Below are positions 6,584 to 9,209 of a stretch of DNA of 9,209 nucleotides, one piece after another (the stretch's first letter is position 1; each line of letters starts with the position of its first letter). This stretch comes from Paracoccaceae bacterium (GTDB lineage Bacteria > Pseudomonadota > Alphaproteobacteria > Rhodobacterales > Rhodobacteraceae): contig JAESRD010000344.1 in assembly GCA_016764835.1 (NCBI GenBank), forward strand, positions 1 through 9,209. The letters are read 5' to 3'. A program made the position numbers and the translations under genes. Under the pieces are notes generated by a model. It did no database searches. It saw nothing but the letters and a program-made list of their open reading frames with translations, and had not been told where the DNA came from.

Positions 6584-7702
6584 ATGAAATTCAGTATTGA
6601 ACGCAGCGCGCTGCTTAAGGCTGTGGCGCAGGCCCAGTCGGTGGTTGAGCGTCGCAACAATATCCCGATCCTGTCAAATGTGCATATTGAGGCCAGCGGC
6701 GATGAAGTGAAGTTCCGCGCAACCGATCTTGATATCGAAGTCGTCGATTGCGCCACGGCGATGGTTGAGAAAGCCGGTGTGACGACCGCGCCCGCCGTGC
6801 TGCTCAATGAGATTGTGCGCAAGCTGCCCGACGGGGCGCTGGTGACGCTGACCGATAATCAGCAAACCGGGCGGCTGATGATCGAGGCCGGGCGGTCTAA
6901 CTTTACGCTGCCAACGCTGCCTAAAGAAGATTTCCCTGTTATGGCCAGCTCTGAATATGAGAGCAATTTTGCGGCCCCTGCGCCAATGTTGCGCCGCCTG
7001 TTCGACAAGTCGAAATTCGCGATTTCTACTGAAGAGACCCGCTACTACTTAAACGGCGTTTATATGCATGTCGCCACCGGTGAAGACGGCCCGGTTTTGC
7101 GCTGTGTGGCCACTGATGGCCACCGTCTCGCCCGGATTGATGCGCCGCTGCCTGAGGGCGCGGCTGACATGCCCGGCGTTATTGTGCCGCGCAAAACGGT
7201 TGGTGAGCTGCGCAAGTTGCTTGATGATGATGAGGCGACAATTGCAGTCTCGGTATCTGAAACCAAGGTGCGCTTTGTCACGCCGACGATCACGCTGACA
7301 TCCAAGGTGATTGACGGCACATTCCCCGATTATACTCGGGTTATTCCGCAAGGAAACACCAAGCGGCTTGAGGTTGACGCGGCTGAGTTTGCCAAAGCGG
7401 TAGACCGTGTGGCCACCGTGGCCTCTGACCGGTCGCGCGCCGTGAAGCTGAGCCTTGATGAAGACCGGCTGATCCTTTCGGTCAATGCGCCCGATAGTGG
7501 CGCCGCCGAAGAAGAGCTTGCCGTGGCTTACGCCGACGAGAAGTTGGAGATTGGGTTTAACGCGAAATACTTGTTGGAGATTGCCAGCCAGGTTGACCGC
7601 GAAAACGCCGTGTTCATGTTCAACTCGTCAGGTGACCCGACGCTTATGCGCGAAGGCGATGACACATCGGCGATCTATGTCGTCATGCCGATGAGGGTCT
7701 AG
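6584..7702 (+). CDS. dnaN: DnaN, DNA polymerase III beta sliding clamp
   Basis: A complete 372-residue clamp subunit, the usual length. It dimerises into the ring that holds polymerase III and many repair proteins on DNA. The three repeated clamp domains fall at roughly 1-120, 125-245 and 250-372. Landmarks are the N-terminus MKFSIERSALLKAV, ATDGHRLA (176-183), the domain-2/3 linker PDYTRVIP (248-255), GFNAKYLLE (324-332) and the C-terminal YVVMPMRV (365-372), which forms part of the peptide-binding cleft used by clamp-binding proteins. The start is supported by GAGGAG 8 bases upstream. recF begins 15 bp after the stop, so dnaN and recF are probably one transcript. The 121-bp gap after dnaA allows separate control of clamp and initiator levels. 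Confidence 0.98.
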   Translation: MKFSIERSALLKAVAQAQSVVERRNNIPILSNVHIEASGDEVKFRATDLDIEVVDCATAMVEKAGVTTAPAVLLNEIVRKLPDGALVTLTDNQQTGRLMIEAGRSNFTLPTLPKEDFPVMASSEYESNFAAPAPMLRRLFDKSKFAISTEETRYYLNGVYMHVATGEDGPVLRCVATDGHRLARIDAPLPEGAADMPGVIVPRKTVGELRKLLDDDEATIAVSVSETKVRFVTPTITLTSKVIDGTFPDYTRVIPQGNTKRLEVDAAEFAKAVDRVATVASDRSRAVKLSLDEDRLILSVNAPDSGAAEEELAVAYADEKLEIGFNAKYLLEIASQVDRENAVFMFNSSGDPTLMREGDDTSAIYVVMPMRV

Positions 7703-7717
7703 CGTAAAGCCACCTTT

Positions 7718-8815
7718 ATGTCCGCATGCTATATCGCGTCGCTGAGCCTGTCGCATTTCCGCTCGCACCGCAGCGCAAAGCTGCGCTTTGATGGGCGGCC
7801 AGTGGCGATATATGGCCCCAATGGCGCTGGCAAAACCAATCTGATTGAGGCGGTGTCGTTGCTGTCACCCGGCCGCGGGTTGCGGCGGGCGCAGGCCGAT
7901 GCTTTGGCGCGACGGCCAGAGGGCGTAGGCTGGCGGATAAAGGCTGAGCTTTCCGATACAACCGAGATTGAGATACGCGCCGCGCCGGGCGAGCCGCGCC
8001 GGGTGAAGATCAATGACAAAGCCCAGCCGCAGCTGGCGCTGGCCCGGCATTTGCGCATGCTCTGGCTGGTGCCAGCAATGGACAGGCTGTGGATCGAGGG
8101 CGCTGAAGGGCGGCGACGGTTTATTGACCGCGCGGCGATGAGCTTTGACCCCAAACACGGCGAAGCGGTTTTGGGCTATGAGAAGGCCATGCGCGAGCGC
8201 AACCGGCTGCTCAAAGACATGGTCCGCGATGCGCATTGGTACATCGCCCTTGAGCGGCAAATGGCGCAGATGGGCGCGCGGGTTCATACCGGCAGGCAGG
8301 TTGCCATCAATGCGCTGATGGCCGCGCAGCAAGATGCGCAAACCGCGTTTCCAACGGCTGAGTTACGCCAAACTTACCCAGAGGTAGGTTTGGAGGGCGA
8401 AGAGGGGCTGCTTGCTGCGTTGAGTGAGCACCGGCGGCGCGATATGGCCGCTGGCCGTAGTCTGACCGGGCCGCACCGGGCGGATATTTCTGCCTTTTGG
8501 CAGGCTAAAGACATTGAGGCTAAAGACTGCTCGACCGGCGAGCAAAAGGCGCTGTTGATTTCGCTGGTTTTGGCCAATGGTCGGGCTTTGGCCCAAAGCG
8601 GGGAGAGCCCACCGATCTTGTTGCTTGATGAGGTTGCCGCCCATCTTGATGCTGAGCGCAGGGGCGCCCTTTATGATGAGGTCTGTGCGCTCAAGGCGCA
8701 GGCGTTTCTCACCGGCACAGGGGCGGAACTGTTTGCTGAGCTGGGCGACCGGGCGCAGGTTGTTGAGATGAGTGAGGGCGGATCACAAGCCAAAGAAGGG
8801 CTCGCAAATGATTGA
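7718..8815 (+). CDS. recF: RecF, DNA replication and repair ATPase
   Basis: A complete 365-residue SMC/ABC-type ATPase that acts with RecO and RecR to load RecA at single-strand gaps behind stalled forks. It shows Walker A GPNGAGKTN (33-41), the following family block LSPGRGLRRA (49-58), GPHRADI (251-257), the ABC signature STGEQKALL (272-280) and Walker B ILLLDEVAAHLD (300-311). No motif is damaged. The ATG at 7718 is preferred because the family's N-terminal strand (LSLSHFRSH) starts a few residues in. The ribosome binding site is weak, suggesting translational coupling to dnaN 15 bp upstream. The end overlaps the start of the acetyltransferase gene by 8 bases. Confidence 0.96.
   Translation: MSACYIASLSLSHFRSHRSAKLRFDGRPVAIYGPNGAGKTNLIEAVSLLSPGRGLRRAQADALARRPEGVGWRIKAELSDTTEIEIRAAPGEPRRVKINDKAQPQLALARHLRMLWLVPAMDRLWIEGAEGRRRFIDRAAMSFDPKHGEAVLGYEKAMRERNRLLKDMVRDAHWYIALERQMAQMGARVHTGRQVAINALMAAQQDAQTAFPTAELRQTYPEVGLEGEEGLLAALSEHRRRDMAAGRSLTGPHRADISAFWQAKDIEAKDCSTGEQKALLISLVLANGRALAQSGESPPILLLDEVAAHLDAERRGALYDEVCALKAQAFLTGTGAELFAELGDRAQVVEMSEGGSQAKEGLAND
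8794..8800 (+). promoter_or_regulatory. Ribosome binding site of the acetyltransferase gene
   Basis: AGAAGGG lies 7 bases before the ATG at 8808, inside the 3' end of recF. It favours this start over an in-frame ATG at 8772, which would add 12 residues of low family likeness. Confidence 0.65.
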
Positions 8816-9170
8816 ACATATTGAAGAAATGCGCCTGACCCACGCCGATGAGCAGAGCATAAATGCGCTGATTAACAGCGCCTTTGGCCCGCATTATGGC
8901 CCGCGCAGTTTTCATGGCCAGCGGCATCATATGCGTCTGATCATTCGCGACCCGCATATCATTGGTCATATGGCTTTGTGCTACCGCGCCATTCGGCTGG
9001 ATGGCCGGTTGATAAACGTGATCGGCTTGGCCGAGGTCGCAACCGACCCAGGCCGGCGTGGCGAGGGCATCGCCGCGCGACTGTTGCAGGCGGCGATTGC
9101 GGAGAGTAAAGCCAGCCAAGCCGCGTTTATATTGCTCTTTGGATCAACATCCTCACCCTATTGGCATTGA
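8808..9170 (+). CDS. GNAT-family N-acetyltransferase, C-terminus lost at a junction
   Basis: Reads as a GNAT acetyltransferase that transfers acetyl from acetyl-CoA to an unknown amine. From the ATG at 8808 there are 120 codons. The acetyl-CoA-binding motif A is visible as VIGLAEVATDPGRRGEGIAARLL (about 69-91 of this start), with the R-R-G-E-G-I-A pyrophosphate loop. The preceding strand GHMALCYRAIRL also fits. The recognisable protein continues to AAFILLFG (codon ending at 9143), where the family would go on with a final strand and a Tyr/Phe-rich segment. Here it changes to STSSPYWH and stops, exactly where an efflux-pump sequence begins in another frame. It overlaps recF by 8 bases and has a good ribosome binding site, so the intact gene was probably in the dnaN-recF operon. 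Its substrate is unknown; gyrB is often found at this position instead. Confidence 0.75.
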   Translation: MIEHIEEMRLTHADEQSINALINSAFGPHYGPRSFHGQRHHMRLIIRDPHIIGHMALCYRAIRLDGRLINVIGLAEVATDPGRRGEGIAARLLQAAIAESKASQAAFILLFGSTSSPYWH

Positions 9171-9209
9171 TCTTGTCGATTGGCATTGTGGTGGATGACG
9201 CCATTGTTG
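9143..9209 (+). pseudogene. Internal fragment of an RND efflux transporter (HAE-1-like), 5'-truncated
   Basis: From 9143 to the window edge the plus strand reads INILTLLALILSIGIVVDDA then IV, which matches the transmembrane segment 4 region of AcrB-type RND pumps, including the paired proton-relay aspartates (D407-D408 in AcrB). About 390 residues should precede this in a real gene. Instead the same frame has a TAA at 9107-9109, and the DNA upstream of 9143 encodes the acetyltransferase in a different frame. The fragment therefore has no start of its own. It may continue as a long open frame beyond the window. Assembly chimera is the simplest explanation; a real deletion or insertion junction is the alternative. 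Confidence 0.65.

Noticed and set aside
1..9209. tRNA or rRNA genes, CRISPR arrays, insertion sequences, defence or toxin-antitoxin systems
   Set aside because: None seen: no clover-leaf-like tRNA ends, no regularly spaced repeats, no transposase-like proteins. The genes present are housekeeping genes.

Overview
The window is a stretch of an alphaproteobacterial chromosome around the replication-initiation gene dnaA. It most resembles Rhodobacterales/Roseobacter-type genomes, judging by the style of the DnaA, UbiB and MutM proteins, the C-x4-C zinc finger of MutM, the gene order and the moderately high GC. This placement comes from reading the proteins, not from a search. Nearly all of the window is ordinary housekeeping sequence. 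The unusual content is in the non-coding DNA before dnaA and at the extreme right edge.

Left part (1-2183, minus strand): ubiE followed after 3 bases by ubiB, a ubiquinone-biosynthesis pair. ubiB runs off the left edge. A 91-bp divergent spacer separates it from mutM (fpg, 2275-3108, plus strand), which encodes 8-oxoguanine glycosylase. A crotonase-family enoyl-CoA hydratase (3184-3960) and rpsT for ribosomal protein S20 (4094-4357) follow. rpsT ends in a clear intrinsic terminator (4385-4408).

Middle (4409-5094): about 690 bp without a credible gene, lying upstream of dnaA. The first third holds six GANTC sites (4455-4686), the target of the alphaproteobacterial cell-cycle methylase CcrM. 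I count only seven more in the other 9 kb. The region also has a strong palindrome at 4741-4768 and an AT-rich tract abutting the dnaA start, which has no Shine-Dalgarno sequence. It is a good candidate for a methylation-responsive dnaA control region or part of an origin, but I see no cluster of canonical DnaA boxes.

Right part (5095-9209, plus strand): dnaA, then a strong 11-bp hairpin, dnaN, recF and a GNAT acetyltransferase gene overlapping recF by 8 bp. Initiator, sliding clamp and gap-repair protein form the classic dnaA-dnaN-recF set, in which gyrB is usually next. Instead, the acetyltransferase breaks off near 9143 and the final 67 bases encode an internal piece of an RND efflux transporter with no upstream part. 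That points to an assembly chimera or a recent rearrangement.
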